14,237 nucleotides of DNA from an uncultured Deferribacteraceae bacterium (GTDB lineage: Bacteria > Chrysiogenota > Deferribacteres > CAMZNJ01). The stretch is from contig CAMZNS010000040.1 of the NCBI GenBank assembly GCA_947313855.1, positions 1-14,237 on the forward strand, read 5' to 3'. Position numbers and translations under genes: made by a program. This document shows, piece after piece, positions 13,828 to 14,237 of the stretch. How positions within the stretch are numbered: position 1 is the first letter of the stretch; every line of letters begins with the position of its first letter. The notes beneath the pieces were generated by a model. The model saw only the letters and a program-made list of their open reading frames with translations, did no database searches and was not told the origin of the DNA.

Positions 13828-14237
13828 GATTGTGCGGTCTCCTGAAGTTTCATATTATTACTAAGGGGGTTTGCGGTCACTAGAGCCTTATGCGTTGCCT
13901 TCGATACCTTGAGTCGTTTGGGGGTAATAAAAGCCGCGCGATAAATAACTGCAAGGGGGCTTGTAGCCCGATTTAACAGAAGCCTGGAGTATATTTGATA
14001 TGAAAAACGCAACTTCTTGCTAGGGATTGGGTGCATATTGTAGATATAGTCGGCAAGCTCTTTGTTGAGAGGTAATCCGTTTCGGTATGCCTTAGAGATA
14101 ATGTTGATGCTACTGTAGTGCCAGTTGCTACCGTCGTTGTCGTGGTTGATTAGCTTGTCCAGAAGCCTGTTGCTCTCCGAGGATGACGCCCCTTTGATAG
14201 ACTCGAGCAAGTTAATGGTCTCCTGCGGGGTAGGCTT
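13824..14237 (-). CDS. C-terminal part of a second, paralogous glycosyltransferase (cut by window edge)
   Basis: The reading frame is open from the right window edge to the stop codon at 13824-13826, giving 137 residues with no start required inside. A TTG in frame (14208-14210) could be read as a start but is unlikely. The residues before it (TPQETINLLESI) align with EDPTHILQSI of the downstream glycosyltransferase, so the gene continues beyond the window. Further matches include SNWHYSSINIISK against SRYWHYRALSIIAK, YIYNMHPI against AIYNLYPI, and FITPKRLK against AITPKRIK. The glycosyltransferase function is inferred from this paralogy because no catalytic domain is visible. It overlaps the next gene by 4 nt, indicating an operon. 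Confidence 0.75.
   Translation of the reverse strand, partial: KPTPQETINLLESIKGASSSESNRLLDKLINHDNDGSNWHYSSINIISKAYRNGLPLNKELADYIYNMHPIPSKKLRFSYQIYSRLLLNRATSPLAVIYRAAFITPKRLKVSKATHKALVTANPLSNNMKLQETAQS

Noticed and set aside
14208-14210. TTG start for the last minus-strand gene
   Set aside because: The frame is open to the window edge, and residues before the TTG align with the paralogous glycosyltransferase, so the gene is truncated by the window.

Overview
The window looks like a chromosomal segment of a Gram-negative, respiring bacterium. It carries F-type ATP synthase membrane subunits, a membrane-anchored seven-heme c-type cytochrome, an NtrC/NtrX-type sigma-54 activator, and the core nusA-infB-rbfA-truB cluster. 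This mix is typical of lineages such as Desulfobacterota, Deferribacterota or relatives. The sequence alone does not fix the phylum, and no rRNA or tRNA was seen.

Layout, left to right. (1) Positions 1-209: an AT-rich inverted repeat, a plausible promoter and a duplicated 28-bp leader element lead into atpB (F0 subunit a) and atpE (F0 subunit c); no F1 genes are present. (2) Positions 1636-2796: a NapC/NrfH-type quinol-dehydrogenase-like cytochrome with seven CxxCH motifs. (3) Positions 2797-3348: a gene-free stretch with two small hairpins, an eight-copy 19-bp tandem array, long-range inverted repeats, a strong intrinsic terminator and a second inverted-repeat leader. (4) Positions 3349-9665: nusA, infB, rbfA and truB, in the order of the classical translation/transcription cluster, but without rimP, ylxR, ylxP, nrnA or rpsO between or beside them. 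(5) Positions 9834-12473: an NtrX-like response regulator and an aspartate kinase with a degenerate ACT region. (6) Positions 12580-14237, minus strand: two paralogous family-2 glycosyltransferases that overlap by 4 nt; the upstream one is cut by the window edge. They converge on the aspartate kinase.

The most unusual property is not a single gene. Nearly every intergenic gap holds its own private short tandem repeat: 11 bp x2, 28 bp x2, 17 bp x3, about 31 bp x4, 19 bp x8, 10 bp x5 and 17 bp x3-4. Sequence-level repeats also expand inside coding regions: 24-bp units encode the acidic NusA tail, and 18-bp units encode an Ala/Pro-rich linker in IF-2. The unit sequences differ from gap to gap, which suggests a genome-wide slippage or expansion process rather than one mobile repeat family. 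These arrays stay open in several frames on both strands and so create many spurious ORFs, which are excluded here.

How the genes fit together. ATP synthase F0 and the cytochrome belong to membrane energy conservation. NusA, IF-2, RbfA and TruB couple transcription, translation initiation, 30S maturation and tRNA modification. The response regulator and aspartate kinase may be co-transcribed but have no obvious functional link. The glycosyltransferases probably belong to a surface-polysaccharide locus continuing to the right.
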